Under the pieces are notes generated by a model. It made no database searches. It saw only the letters and a program-made list of their open reading frames with translations, and had not been told where the DNA came from. Position numbers and translations under genes: made by a program. A DNA stretch of 64,000 nucleotides from JAPLST01 sp964397565. GTDB lineage: Bacteria; Auribacterota; UBA3054; JAPLST01. Positions within the stretch are counted from its first letter, which is position 1. The number at the start of each line of letters is the position of its first letter. This document shows, in pieces, positions 1 to 9,165 of the stretch. The stretch is from NCBI GenBank assembly GCA_964397565.1, contig CAYNJC010000025.1:1-64000 (forward strand), in the 5' to 3' direction.

Positions 1-1769
1 TCAAGGCCTCGCGCGGGATCGAGGACATCTATGAGCTGACCTACATCCGCAAGGATGGCAGCCGCTTCCCGGCGGTCGTGTCCGTCACGGCGCTGCGCGA
101 CGCGCAGAACACCATCATCGGCTATCTGCTGATCGGCACCGACAACACGGCGCGCAAGCAGATCGAGGCAGAGCAGAAGCAGCTCGCCCAGCGCCTGCGC
201 GACCAGCAGTTCTACACGCGCTCCCTGTTCGAATCCAACATCGACGCGCTGATAACCACCGATCCGTCCGGCATCATCACCGATGTCAACAAACAGATGG
301 AGGCGCTCACCGGGTGCACGCGCGACGAGCTGATTGGCGCGCCGTTCAAGAGCCACTTCACCGATCCAGATCGGGCCGAAGCGGGGATCAAACTGGTCCT
401 GAGCGAGCAGAAGATCACCGACTACGAACTCACCGCGTGTGCCAGGGACGGCAAGGAAACGGTGGTGTCCTACAATGCAACCACCTTCTGCGATCGTGAC
501 CGGCGATTGCAGGGCGTGTTCGCCGCCGCGCGCGACATCACTGAACGCAAACGCCTGGATCAGGTGCTGCTGGAAAAGAACGTCGAACTGGAACACGCCA
601 GTTCCGTGGCGGACAAAGCCAGCCTCGCCAAATCGGATTTCCTTTCCAGCATGAGCCATGAGCTGCGCAGCCCGCTCAATGCAATCCTCGGTTTCGCGCA
701 ACTGATGGAGTCGGCCTCCCCGTTGCCAACGGACGCGCAGAAGGAAAGCATTGCCCAGATTCTCCAGGCAGGATGGCATCTGCTCAAGCTGATCAACGAA
801 ATCCTCGATCTCACCATGATCGAGTCCGGCAAGGTGTCACTCTCGCCGGAATCGGTCGCGCTGGCCGAGGTTATGTTCGAATGCCAGGCCATGATGGAGC
901 CGCAGGCGCAACAGCGTGGCATCTGCATGACCTTTCCCCCCTTCGCTGACGATGCCCCGTTATTTGTCAAGGCCGATCGGACGCGCTTGAAACAAATCAT
1001 CATCAACCTGCTTTCCAACGCGATCAAATACAACAAGGAGCAGGGCACGGTTATTGTAGGTTGCACCGTGCGCACCCCACAACGCATTCGTATCAGCGTC
1101 GCGGACACGGGTGCGGGATTGCCTTCGGAAAAGCTGGCGCAATTATTCCAGCCGTTCAATCGTCTCGGCCAAGAAGTCGGCGATGTGGCCGGCACGGGCA
1201 TTGGCTTGGTGGTGACAAAGCGCTTGGCCGAACTGATGGATGGCGTCATCGGCGTGGAAAGCACGGTCGGGGTGGGCAGCGTGTTTTGGTGCGAACTGAC
1301 CTCGGCGGCGGCGCCCCGCCTTGCAGTCCACCACGACGAAGCCGAGGCCGTTGCCGCAGCGCACATGCCGCATGCTTCGCCACTGCGCACCCTCCTCTAT
1401 GTCGAGGACAACCCGGCCAACCTACAACTGATTGAGCAACTTATCGCGCGCCACCCCGCGCTGCGCCTGCTGACCGCAGTGAACGGGACGAGCGGCATCG
1501 AGCGCGCACGCGCCTGCCAGCCGGCGGTGATCCTGATGGACATCAATCTGCCGGACATTAACGGCTTCGAAGCCCTGAAAATCCTGCGGGCAGACCCGGC
1601 CACGACGCACATCCCGGTCATTGCCATCAGCGCCAATGCCATGCCGCGTGACATCACCAAGGGCCGGAAGGCAGGCTTTTTCCACTATCTCACCAAGCCC
1701 ATTAAGGTCAAGGAGTTCATGGACACGCTGAACCTGGCCTTGGAATATGCGGAAAAAGGCACGCCATGA
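1..1769 (+). CDS. Hybrid sensor histidine kinase with PAS domains and receiver (5' end outside window)
   Basis: The frame is open from base 3 through the first in-frame GTG at 78, and the upstream codons read like the end of a PAS domain (YIRKDGSRFPAVVSVTAL), so the gene starts before the window. Order from 78: end of the first PAS, coiled linker, a second PAS (about residues 45-160), HisKA dimerisation domain with the phospho-accepting His in SHELRSPLN (about 195), HATPase with N box (NLLSNAIKYN) and G boxes (DTGAGL, GTGIGL), then a C-terminal receiver with the phospho-acceptor Asp in LMDINLPDING. By family it senses an unknown signal and passes phosphate from His to Asp, internally and probably onward. 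No transmembrane segment is visible in the part present. Its stop overlaps the next start by 4 bp (ATGA), so the two are co-transcribed and probably act together. Confidence 0.9.
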   Translation, partial: KASRGIEDIYELTYIRKDGSRFPAVVSVTALRDAQNTIIGYLLIGTDNTARKQIEAEQKQLAQRLRDQQFYTRSLFESNIDALITTDPSGIITDVNKQMEALTGCTRDELIGAPFKSHFTDPDRAEAGIKLVLSEQKITDYELTACARDGKETVVSYNATTFCDRDRRLQGVFAAARDITERKRLDQVLLEKNVELEHASSVADKASLAKSDFLSSMSHELRSPLNAILGFAQLMESASPLPTDAQKESIAQILQAGWHLLKLINEILDLTMIESGKVSLSPESVALAEVMFECQAMMEPQAQQRGICMTFPPFADDAPLFVKADRTRLKQIIINLLSNAIKYNKEQGTVIVGCTVRTPQRIRISVADTGAGLPSEKLAQLFQPFNRLGQEVGDVAGTGIGLVVTKRLAELMDGVIGVESTVGVGSVFWCELTSAAAPRLAVHHDEAEAVAAAHMPHASPLRTLLYVEDNPANLQLIEQLIARHPALRLLTAVNGTSGIERARACQPAVILMDINLPDINGFEALKILRADPATTHIPVIAISANAMPRDITKGRKAGFFHYLTKPIKVKEFMDTLNLALEYAEKGTP

Positions 1770-2869
1770 CTGCCACCCAGCAGCAGCAGGCCCCGCACAT
1801 CCTGATCGTGGACGACACGCCCGCCAATGTGCTGCTGCTGGTGAGAATGCTGACGGAGCGCGGTTACCAACCACGACCGGTGCTCAGCGGCAAGCTGGCG
1901 TTGCAGGCCGCCCGCGCGGAACCGCCTGACCTGATCCTGCTCGACATCACCATGCCGGTGATGAACGGCTACGAAGTCTGCGCGCAACTCAAGGCCGACG
2001 CGGCGTTGAAAGATATCCCCGTCATTTTCATCAGCGCGCTGCATGAAACGATCGACAAGGTGAAAGCGTTCGGTGTGGGTGGGGTGGACTATGTGACCAA
2101 GCCGTTCCACTTTGAAGAAGTCTATGCCCGCATCCAAACGCATCTGCGCCTGCGCCGGCTGGAGAAACTTCGCGACGACCTTACCCACATGTTCGTCCAC
2201 GATCTGTGCAACCCGCTCTCGGTCATCTTATGTTTTCTGGATGCCCTGCAGTTCCAAGAGAGCCAGAACCTTTCCGACAGCATCCGGAAATTCGCCACGC
2301 TGGCGCACCGCAGCGCCGAGGAGTTGCGCACCATGATCAGTGCCATCCTCGATGTCAGCAAAATGGAGGCGGATGAGATGCAACTCCACTGTGAGCCGTG
2401 CGACCTCGACGCACTCATCCGCGCCGTGCTGGCCACGACCCAGCCCTTGCCGGACAACCGCACGGTGACGCTCGCTGCGCCGCAATCGCCATGCACCATC
2501 ACGGTGGATGTCGGGTTGATTCGCCGGGTGCTCCAGAACCTGCTCAGCAACGCCCTCAAGTACAGCCCGAGCGGCGGCGCGGTTCGCATGGTCGTCACCC
2601 CATCCCGCAGCGAGGTCCGCGTCGCCGTCATGGATGCCGGCCCCGGCATCGCGCCCGAATATCATCAGCGCATCTTCGAAAAGTTCGGCCAGGTCGAAGA
2701 CGGCAAAAATCGCTTCGGCACGGGATTGGGATTAACCTTCTGCAAACTGGCCGTCGAAGCCCACGGCGGCCGCATCGGTGTCGAAAGCGAAGTTGGCAAA
2801 GGCTGCACCTTCTGGTTCGTGCTCCCCTGCCGAACGATAGGCGCGGGACGCGCTAAGACAAGCCGCTAG
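1766..2869 (+). CDS. Receiver domain-histidine kinase fusion (REC-HisKA-HATPase)
   Basis: An N-terminal CheY-like receiver (IVDDTPAN, phospho-acceptor Asp in LLDITMPVMNG, Lys in YVTKPFHFEEV) is joined by a short helix to a HisKA-like segment whose His lies in MFVHDLCNP, a variant of the HDLKNP box, then a HATPase_c domain (NLLSNALKYSP, DAGPGI, GTGLGLTFCK). This REC-first layout is typical of soluble kinases that take phosphate from a partner and signal onward. It starts in the ATGA overlap with the upstream hybrid kinase, so the two form a phosphorelay pair by inference. No output domain or membrane segment is seen. The target is unknown. Confidence 0.9.
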   Translation: MTATQQQQAPHILIVDDTPANVLLLVRMLTERGYQPRPVLSGKLALQAARAEPPDLILLDITMPVMNGYEVCAQLKADAALKDIPVIFISALHETIDKVKAFGVGGVDYVTKPFHFEEVYARIQTHLRLRRLEKLRDDLTHMFVHDLCNPLSVILCFLDALQFQESQNLSDSIRKFATLAHRSAEELRTMISAILDVSKMEADEMQLHCEPCDLDALIRAVLATTQPLPDNRTVTLAAPQSPCTITVDVGLIRRVLQNLLSNALKYSPSGGAVRMVVTPSRSEVRVAVMDAGPGIAPEYHQRIFEKFGQVEDGKNRFGTGLGLTFCKLAVEAHGGRIGVESEVGKGCTFWFVLPCRTIGAGRAKTSR

Positions 2870-2924
2870 TACTCTTCCGGCAACAGCAACAATAGAAATC
2901 GCGGCACGGGGGCCGCTCCCCTGC

Positions 2925-3131
2925 TTAGTAATCGGTATTCGGTGTTCAGCATTCAGTCGCAGCCTGAGCCCTGTACCCTGAATCCTGATGAATATCGACT
3001 ATCGAACAGGGAATAGCCAATACTGATGAATGATGCATGTGGAACAAGAAGAACATCATGTCTTGCATGCTGCGCAGACACTCATCACTCATCATTCATC
3101 ACTCATCATTTCTCCTGAATCCTGACGCCAG
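2925..3131. repeat. Degenerate 7-bp-period repeat array in the gltX upstream region
   Basis: The 350-base gap before gltX holds no credible gene. Much of it falls into consecutive 7-mers sharing a pattern with neighbours: CGGTATT/CGGTGTT/CAGCATT, then GCCCTGT/ACCCTGA/ATCCTGA, later ACTCATC repeated four times (once ATTCATC), then TCCTGAA/TCCTGAC-like units. The period holds at 7 while the unit drifts, which is not expected by chance. Similar short arrays occur elsewhere in the window (see findings). Function is unknown. Confidence 0.7.
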
Positions 3132-3219
3132 CCGGCGCGCCTACAGCAATTTGACGCGCGTTTTAGTACAATATTAATGAATGAGAGACAGATGTACTAG
3201 TTCGACCATAGCACCAATC

Positions 3220-4692
3220 ATGGGATCAGACACTATCCGCGTGCGCTTTGCGCCGAGCCCGACCGGCATGCTGCATGTCGGCGGCGCGCGCACCGCCTTG
3301 TTCAACTGGCTGTTCGCGCGCCATTGCGGCGGCGCCTTCATTGTGCGGATCGAAGACACCGACCGCGCCCGCTTTGACGCGCGCGCCCTCGATGACATAA
3401 CCGCCAGTTTGCGCTGGCTCGGCCTGCAATGGGACGAGGGCTATGAAGTTGGCGGGCCGTGCGGCCCGTATGTCCAGTCCGAGCGCAGCGCGCTCTACCT
3501 GCGGCACGCACAGCAATTGCTGGACAGTGGTCACGCCTACAAATGCTATTGCACGCCGGACCAGCTCGCGGCCGCGCGCGAGCAACAGCAACGCGACGGC
3601 AGCGCGCCCGGCTATGACCGCGCCTGCCGCGACCTCAGCCCCGACGCACGCGCCGCGCACGACGCGGCCGGCACGCCGTGTGTCATCCGCTTTCGCATGC
3701 CGTTGACGGGCGCGACCACCTTTACGGATGCGATTCGCGGCGTCATTTCGTATCCCAATGCGCAGCAGGATGATTTTGTGTTGTTGAAGAGCGATGGCTT
3801 CCCGACCTATCATTTGGCCAACATCGTGGATGACCATTTGATGCGGATTTCGCATGTGCTGCGCGGCGATGAATGGATCCCGAGCACACCCAAACATGTG
3901 CAGTTGTACGCGGCCTTCGGCTGGCAGCCGCCGGTGTTTGCGCATCTGCCCGTGATTCTGGCGCCGGGCGGCGGCAAGCTCTCGAAACGGCATGGCGCCG
4001 CGGCCGTCTGCGAATACCGCGCGCGCGGCTATCTGCCGGACGCGCTGGTCAATTTCCTGGCCTTGCTGGGCTGGGCAGTCTCGTCGGATAATGAGATCGT
4101 GCCGCGCGCGCAGATGATTAAAGAGTTCACGCTCGAAGGCATCAACAAGACCGGCGCGCAATTCGATCATGAAAAACTGAACTGGATGAACGGCGCCTAC
4201 ATTCGGCAATTGCCGCTGGCGGAGTTTATCCGCGAAGTAACGCCGTTTCTGACGGCCGCCGGCGTGCTCACGGGCGATGAGGACCACGTGCGGGTCGCGC
4301 AGGTCTTGCAGATGGAGCAGGCGCGCGTGCATCTCTTGTCGGATGCGCCGGCCGCCTGTGCATTCTTCTTTGCGGACCCGCTCGAGTATGAGCCGCAGGC
4401 GGTCAAGAAAATTCTGCAGAAGGCCGGCACGCGCGCCCATCTGCAGGCCGTGCACGACCTGCTGGCCGGCGTGCCGAGCGACCAGTTTGACGCGGCGCAT
4501 CTGGAAACGCTGCTGCAGGAGTATCTGACCCGCAGCGGGCAGCCGCTGAAAAATATCGTGCATCCCTTGCGCGTCGCGGTCACCGGCCGGTCCGCCAGCC
4601 CGGGCATTTTTGAAACGCTGGTGGGCATCGGCCAAGCGCGCGTCGTGCAACGCCTCGCCTATGCCGTCGAGCATTTGTGCAACACGCCGTAG
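3220..4692 (+). CDS. gltX: Glutamate--tRNA ligase
   Basis: Class I aminoacyl-tRNA synthetase that charges tRNA-Glu (or, in bacteria lacking GlnRS, also tRNA-Gln) with glutamate. The N-terminus RVRFAPSPTGMLHVGGARTA contains the HIGH-type motif (HVGG), followed by VRIEDTDRAR of the GluRS active site; the KMSKS motif appears as KLSKRHGA. The C-terminal half is the helical anticodon-binding domain. An in-frame ATG exists at 3181, but 3220 gives the usual start a few residues before the catalytic beta-strand and a 490-residue protein of normal length. It overlaps pgsA by 16 bp and heads a tightly packed housekeeping block. Confidence 0.96.
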   Translation: MGSDTIRVRFAPSPTGMLHVGGARTALFNWLFARHCGGAFIVRIEDTDRARFDARALDDITASLRWLGLQWDEGYEVGGPCGPYVQSERSALYLRHAQQLLDSGHAYKCYCTPDQLAAAREQQQRDGSAPGYDRACRDLSPDARAAHDAAGTPCVIRFRMPLTGATTFTDAIRGVISYPNAQQDDFVLLKSDGFPTYHLANIVDDHLMRISHVLRGDEWIPSTPKHVQLYAAFGWQPPVFAHLPVILAPGGGKLSKRHGAAAVCEYRARGYLPDALVNFLALLGWAVSSDNEIVPRAQMIKEFTLEGINKTGAQFDHEKLNWMNGAYIRQLPLAEFIREVTPFLTAAGVLTGDEDHVRVAQVLQMEQARVHLLSDAPAACAFFFADPLEYEPQAVKKILQKAGTRAHLQAVHDLLAGVPSDQFDAAHLETLLQEYLTRSGQPLKNIVHPLRVAVTGRSASPGIFETLVGIGQARVVQRLAYAVEHLCNTP

Positions 4693-5291
4693 AACAACAA
4701 TCGGAGCGGGTAGTCAATCTCGCCAACGCCATCACGCTGGTGCGCATCCTGTGCACCCCGGTGTTTGTGGCGCTGCTGGTGCGGCATCGCTTGGTGCACA
4801 ATGTCACGCCGGATGCAGCGGTACTGACGTGGTATCGCCATTGCGCGCTGGGCGTGTTTATCTTCGCTTCGCTGTCGGATGCCGTGGACGGCTACCTGGC
4901 GCGCCGCTTTGGCCAGCGCACCACCGTGGGCGCCTGGCTTGATCCCTTGGCCGACAAATTGTTGTTGACGACCGCAGTGCTGACGCTGAGTCTGCCCGTG
5001 GGCCTGCCGGAGCGCTTTCCGTTTTGGTTTCCAATTGTGACTTTGACGCGCGATTTCATTATTTTGACCGGCACGGTCCTTCTTTTCATGCTGCGCGGCA
5101 GCGTCGAAATAAAACCGGCCTTAGCCGGCAAATTGACGACCTGCGCGCAAATGCTGTGCGTCATTCTGGCATTGCTGGTGGTGCCGGCAACGGCCTTGTT
5201 CTGGGCGCTGGGCGCCGCGACAGTCTTGACCTGTGTGTCGGGCGCGCAGTATGTGGCGCGTGGCTTCCGGCAAATGAACGCGCAAGGATGA
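4677..5291 (+). CDS. pgsA: CDP-alcohol phosphatidyltransferase (phosphatidylglycerophosphate synthase)
   Basis: Integral membrane enzyme of phospholipid synthesis: transfers the phosphatidyl group from CDP-diacylglycerol to an alcohol, probably sn-glycerol-3-phosphate. The family signature D-x2-DG-x2-AR-x8-G-x3-D-x3-D is complete in SDAVDGYLARRFGQRTTVGA followed by WLDPLADK. Several hydrophobic helices follow. The likely start is the TTG at 4677 or a nearby codon, overlapping the gltX 3' end. It is followed 4 bp later by der. Phosphatidylglycerophosphate as the product is inferred from the N-terminal NLANAITLVRI pattern and the gene order; other CDP-alcohol acceptors cannot be excluded. Confidence 0.85.
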   Translation: MQHAVEQQSERVVNLANAITLVRILCTPVFVALLVRHRLVHNVTPDAAVLTWYRHCALGVFIFASLSDAVDGYLARRFGQRTTVGAWLDPLADKLLLTTAVLTLSLPVGLPERFPFWFPIVTLTRDFIILTGTVLLFMLRGSVEIKPALAGKLTTCAQMLCVILALLVVPATALFWALGAATVLTCVSGAQYVARGFRQMNAQG

Positions 5292-5295
5292 ACGC

Positions 5296-6630
5296 ATGAC
5301 CCGCTTCGCAATTGTAGGCCGGCCGAATGTCGGCAAGTCGGCCTTGTTCAACCGCCTGATTGGCCGGCGTCTCGCGATTGTTGACGCCGAAAGCGGCGTG
5401 ACGCGCGATCGCCTGCACGTCGTGTCCGAATGGCAGGGCACGTATTTCGCGCTGATGGACACGGGCGGCTTGGTCAGCCAGCCGGACGAGCTCGAGACGC
5501 ATATCGCCCACCAAGTCGCGCAGGCCGTCGCGGAAGCGGATGTGCTCTTGTTCATGGTGGACGGCCAGTGCGGGCGCCTGCCGCTGGATGACGAGGTGGC
5601 GGCGCGCGTGCGCGCGATCAACAAACCCGTCTGGCTGGTGGTGTCGAAGGCCGACACGCAGGCGCTGGACGATGCCTGGACGGATTTTGCCGAGTACGGC
5701 TTTGCGCGGCGCTTCACCCTCTCGGCCTTGCATGGGCGTGGGATCAACACCCTGCTGGATGCGATGATCGAGGTTGCCGACGACGACGTGCCGACCGAGG
5801 CACCGGCCAAGATTTCAATCGCCATCTTAGGCCGGCCTAACGCGGGCAAGTCGTCGCTGCTGAATGCGCTGTTGGGCACGGATCGTGCGATTGTCAGCCC
5901 GATTCCGGGCACGACCCGCGACGCCGTGGACGCCCACGTGTTGTTCGACTACACGCACAAGCGCGCGCTCCTGCGCGAACAGATCATCCTGATTGACACG
6001 GCCGGCATCCGCCGCAAGCGCACGATCAAGACGACCCTCGAGTATTATGCGATTCATCGCGCGGAAGCCGCCTTGGCGCGCGCCAGTGTCGCCATCCTGT
6101 TGATGGACGCCGAAGCCGGCGTGACCGTGACCGACAAGAAAATCGCTGCGTTGATCGCCGAGGCCGGCAAGGGCTGCGTCATCGGCGTCAACAAATGGGA
6201 CCTGATGGAGAAAGCCACAACCACCCGCGCGTTCAGCGCCTGGGTGCGCGCGCAACTGCCGTTTGTGGCCTATGCCCCGCTGGTGTTCCTCTCGGCCCGG
6301 ACGGGCGAGAATGTCCGCCCGCTGGTGCAGCGCGCCTGCAGCGTCCACCATTCAACCCATCTGCGCGTCAGCACCGGCGTGTTGAACGAGCGCCTGCAAA
6401 AGATTTTCACCACGACCCCGCCGCCGATGCTGCGCGGCAAACGCTTGAAATATTACTATGCGACCCAAGTCAGCGTCGCACCGCCGCGGATCGTCTTGTT
6501 TGTCAACGATCCGGAACGCGCGCAACAAGCCTATGCGCAGTATGTCACCAATCAACTGCGCACGGCATTTGACTATACCGGCGCGCCCGTCGTGCTGGAA
6601 TGGCGCAAGCGCGACGACGCCCACCGCTAA
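5296..6630 (+). CDS. der: Ribosome-assembly GTPase Der (EngA)
   Basis: Essential double-GTPase acting in maturation of the 50S subunit. Two tandem G domains are visible: the first with GRPNVGKS, DTGG and an unusual VSKAD where most relatives have NKxD; the second with GRPNAGKSS, DTAGIRRK and NKWD. A KH-like domain (about residues 350-444) closes the protein. The 444-residue length is normal. It starts 4 bp after pgsA and ends 3 bp before the plsY-like gene. Confidence 0.95.
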   Translation: MTRFAIVGRPNVGKSALFNRLIGRRLAIVDAESGVTRDRLHVVSEWQGTYFALMDTGGLVSQPDELETHIAHQVAQAVAEADVLLFMVDGQCGRLPLDDEVAARVRAINKPVWLVVSKADTQALDDAWTDFAEYGFARRFTLSALHGRGINTLLDAMIEVADDDVPTEAPAKISIAILGRPNAGKSSLLNALLGTDRAIVSPIPGTTRDAVDAHVLFDYTHKRALLREQIILIDTAGIRRKRTIKTTLEYYAIHRAEAALARASVAILLMDAEAGVTVTDKKIAALIAEAGKGCVIGVNKWDLMEKATTTRAFSAWVRAQLPFVAYAPLVFLSARTGENVRPLVQRACSVHHSTHLRVSTGVLNERLQKIFTTTPPPMLRGKRLKYYYATQVSVAPPRIVLFVNDPERAQQAYAQYVTNQLRTAFDYTGAPVVLEWRKRDDAHR

Positions 6631-6633
6631 CGC

Positions 6634-7245
6634 ATGCTGCTGGTCATTGTGGCATATTTGTGCGGCGCGATTCCGGGCGGCTATTTGCTGAACCGCCTGC
6701 TGTGGCAGCCGTTGACGCCGCGCATGGCGCGCGCGCTGGCCGGCCGACGCGGCGCCGCACTGTTTCTGCGCGTGGCGCCGCGCGCTTTGTCGGTCATGGC
6801 GGATTTCTGCATCGGTGCGCTGGTCACATGGGCCTTGGCGAATCTGGCAGCGCACTTGCGTGGCACGCGCTGGGAATGGACCATCCATCCGCTGGTTTCC
6901 GACGGCCTGGTCCATGGCGCAACCCTGATCGCGCTGGTCGTCGGGCATGCCCTGTCCGTCTATATTTGCGGCTGGGGCGGCAAAGGCATTGCCATGGCGC
7001 TGGGCGGTTTCATGATCTTGACGCCGATCCCCAGCCTGGTCGCCATCGGCGTCTTTTGCCTGACCACCGGCGTCACGCGACGCATCGGGTTGGGCGGTGT
7101 GGCCGGCACGCTGGCCTTGCCCCTGGCGATCTGGTATATGGATCATTCCGCGCTGGTCTACATCGCGGTGGCCGGCTTGCTGTGTTGCTACACCGTGTTG
7201 GTACATGCCGTTGATTTTTTGCCCGGCCACCATGACCAGGCCTAG
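6634..7245 (+). CDS. Divergent PlsY-like glycerol-3-phosphate acyltransferase family protein
   Basis: Five or six hydrophobic segments and the opening LCGAIPGGYLLNRLL resemble PlsY, which acylates glycerol-3-phosphate from acyl-phosphate at the membrane. The third PlsY motif is recognisable (VGHALSVYICGWGGKGIAMALGG, compare GHxxPxFxxFKGGKG). However, the first catalytic motif (normally GSGNIGATN-R) is replaced by GRRGAALFLRV, and the second (DxxKG) reads DFCIGAL, without the lysine. It is therefore either a PlsY paralogue with altered chemistry or a non-catalytic relative. The position between der and ybeY supports a lipid or housekeeping role. It overlaps ybeY by 14 bp. Confidence 0.6.
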   Translation: MLLVIVAYLCGAIPGGYLLNRLLWQPLTPRMARALAGRRGAALFLRVAPRALSVMADFCIGALVTWALANLAAHLRGTRWEWTIHPLVSDGLVHGATLIALVVGHALSVYICGWGGKGIAMALGGFMILTPIPSLVAIGVFCLTTGVTRRIGLGGVAGTLALPLAIWYMDHSALVYIAVAGLLCCYTVLVHAVDFLPGHHDQA

Positions 7246-7741
7246 TCACAGCGTGCGCGTGGCCGTGCAAAATCGCCAGCGGGCGTGCCCGGTAGACTGC
7301 GCGGCCGTGCGCGCCCTGGCCCTGTTTGTCTTGGCGCACGAAGGCCGGCCGGCCAGCGCCGGCGCGACCGTGCGCTTGGTCAGTGACGCCGCCATGATCG
7401 CCTTCAACACCCGCTATTTTGGCAAAACCACACCGACGGATGTCATCAGTTTCCCGGACGCAACGACACCCGGCCACGACGCTACCGGCGCGTATGTCGG
7501 CGACGTGCTCGTGTCGGTCGAACAAGCCCGGCGGTATGCCCAGGCCCATGCGCTCGCGCCGGACGTCGAGCTGGCCCGCTACGTGATTCACGGCCTGTTG
7601 CATTGTCTGGGCTACGACGATCTAGAACCGCGCGCGCGCCGCCGCATGCTGCCGCGCCAGGAAGCCTTGCTGCGCGCATGGCGGCGCCAGCCGGCCTGCA
7701 GGCCGCTCCTCAAAACGCCTGCAATTAAAGCTCCCCTATAG
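7232..7741 (+). CDS. ybeY: Endoribonuclease YbeY (rRNA maturation factor)
   Basis: Zinc-dependent endoribonuclease needed for 16S rRNA 3'-end processing and late ribosome quality control. The diagnostic metal motif H-x3-H-x5-H region reads HGLLHCLGYDD, preceded by the TDVISFP segment that is equally typical. The ATG at 7232 is chosen because residues before it match nothing and would be a membrane-gene reading in another frame; it gives 169 residues, the normal size. The C-terminus is Arg/Lys-rich. Followed by a CorC-like gene, a common gene pair in bacteria. Confidence 0.93.
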   Translation: MTRPSHSVRVAVQNRQRACPVDCAAVRALALFVLAHEGRPASAGATVRLVSDAAMIAFNTRYFGKTTPTDVISFPDATTPGHDATGAYVGDVLVSVEQARRYAQAHALAPDVELARYVIHGLLHCLGYDDLEPRARRRMLPRQEALLRAWRRQPACRPLLKTPAIKAPL

Positions 7742-7850
7742 CGCCGCAGTCCCGGCCGTGTCTGGCTGCAGCCTGTCCCGTCCCGCCCACGACGCAGCGC
7801 GCGGATCATGCCGTCATATCGGAATTTTAGTGAAAACGCTATACTAATTC

Positions 7851-9137
7851 ATGCACTCGAATTTGATTATGTGTCTGACGAGCATCGCAACATGGTTGGC
7901 ATTGCAGGCGATTGCGGCAGCGGCGGCGGCGATGCGGATTGCCTTCCTGCGCCTGCACGCGCGCGAGGTGATGGAGATTGATGATCTCGATCATGCCACC
8001 GCCGCGCATTGGTTGAAAGGCGCGCCGCAGATGCGGGCAGCGGCCGTGGTGACCCACGCCGTGTGCAGCGCCGGCGCGGTGGCCGCCGCCTTGTGGGTGG
8101 CGCAGGCTAGCAATGTATTCTGGCCGCAGGGCGGCGTGGCGCCGGCCCGCATCGTGCTGGTGGCGGTGACGATTGTCACGACCGGCTGCATGCCCTGGTA
8201 TCTCGGCACGTATTACGCCCACGGGCTGGTGCGCACCTGCACGCACGTCATGTTTGCGTGGGCGACCGTAACGCGCTACCTGAATCTGGCCTTGCTGGCG
8301 CTGGGCCGCGCGTGCGCCTGGCTGCTGGGCGTGCGCGGCAGCATCCTGCAGCCGTTCCACACCGAGGAGCACGATTCGCCACTGGCCGAGATCAGCGGCA
8401 ATGCCGAGGAAATCGAGGCCGAAGAGCACGAGATGATCAAGTCCATCTTCGAATTCGGCGACACCATTGTGCGCGAAGTCATGACACCGCGCACGGCCAT
8501 GTGCGCCGCATCGGCGACCATATCCTTGCGCGATGCGCTGGCGCTGGCGTGCGAGTCCGGCCATTCACGCCTGCCGGTCTATGACGAGACCGTTGATAAA
8601 ATCATCGGTGTGTTGTACGTGCGCGACGCCCTGGCGCATTGGGACGCGCGCGACAGCGCCAGTTTGCCGGCACTGAAAAGCATTGCACGCACCCCGCTCT
8701 TTGTCCCGGAAACCAAGAAGGTCAATGAGTTGCTGCGCGACTTCCGCGCCAAGCGCACGCAGTTGGCGATTATTGTGGATGAGTACGGCGGCACCGCCGG
8801 CTTGGTCACGCTCGAAGATCTGCTCGAGGAAATCGTCGGCGATATTGATGATGAATTTGACCAGGCCCAACCGGAAGAGTATGCCCAGACGGCCCACGAC
8901 ACCTTCGAATTGGACGGCAGCATCCCGGTGTTTGATGTCAATGACTCGCTCAATCTGAATTTGCCCGATGATCAAGGCTTTGACACCTTGGCCGGCTTCA
9001 TCATGTACAAACTCGGCCGCCTGCCCGACGAGGGCGAAGAATTGCGCATGCCGGAGTGGACCCTGCAGGTCTTGCGCGTGGAAGACCGCCGCATCGATCG
9101 CGTCAAAATCACTATGCACGCCAAGCCCAGTCCGTAA
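7851..9137 (+). CDS. CNNM/CorC-family membrane protein with CBS pair
   Basis: The N-terminal part has three or four hydrophobic segments of the CNNM (DUF21) type. It is followed by the conserved EEHEMIKSIFEFGD and VREVMTPR region, two CBS motifs (about residues 195-320, including RTQLAIIVDEYGGTAGLVTLEDLLEEIVGDI) and a C-terminal CorC_HlyC domain. Family members are implicated in Mg2+/Co2+ efflux and were historically called hemolysins. The N-terminal membrane region is poorly conserved. A -10-like TATACT lies at 7840-7845, only 6 nt before the ATG, suggesting a leaderless mRNA. Confidence 0.85.
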   Translation: MHSNLIMCLTSIATWLALQAIAAAAAAMRIAFLRLHAREVMEIDDLDHATAAHWLKGAPQMRAAAVVTHAVCSAGAVAAALWVAQASNVFWPQGGVAPARIVLVAVTIVTTGCMPWYLGTYYAHGLVRTCTHVMFAWATVTRYLNLALLALGRACAWLLGVRGSILQPFHTEEHDSPLAEISGNAEEIEAEEHEMIKSIFEFGDTIVREVMTPRTAMCAASATISLRDALALACESGHSRLPVYDETVDKIIGVLYVRDALAHWDARDSASLPALKSIARTPLFVPETKKVNELLRDFRAKRTQLAIIVDEYGGTAGLVTLEDLLEEIVGDIDDEFDQAQPEEYAQTAHDTFELDGSIPVFDVNDSLNLNLPDDQGFDTLAGFIMYKLGRLPDEGEELRMPEWTLQVLRVEDRRIDRVKITMHAKPSP

Positions 9138-9160
9138 ATCTCAAATCTCAAATCTCAAAT
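9137..9160. repeat. Heptamer array (AAATCTC)3 between two genes
   Basis: Three perfect AAATCTC units fill the 28-bp gap between the CorC-like stop and the phosphatase ATG. One of about ten period-7 arrays in this window. Confidence 0.85.
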
Positions 9161-9165
9161 TTTCT

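Noticed and set aside
2925..3131. Heptamer array considered as CRISPR
   Set aside because: Period is 7 bp, with no 28-37-bp repeats or unique spacers.
3226..4674. Long open frame antisense to gltX
   Set aside because: Same GC artefact; gltX on the plus strand has all family motifs.
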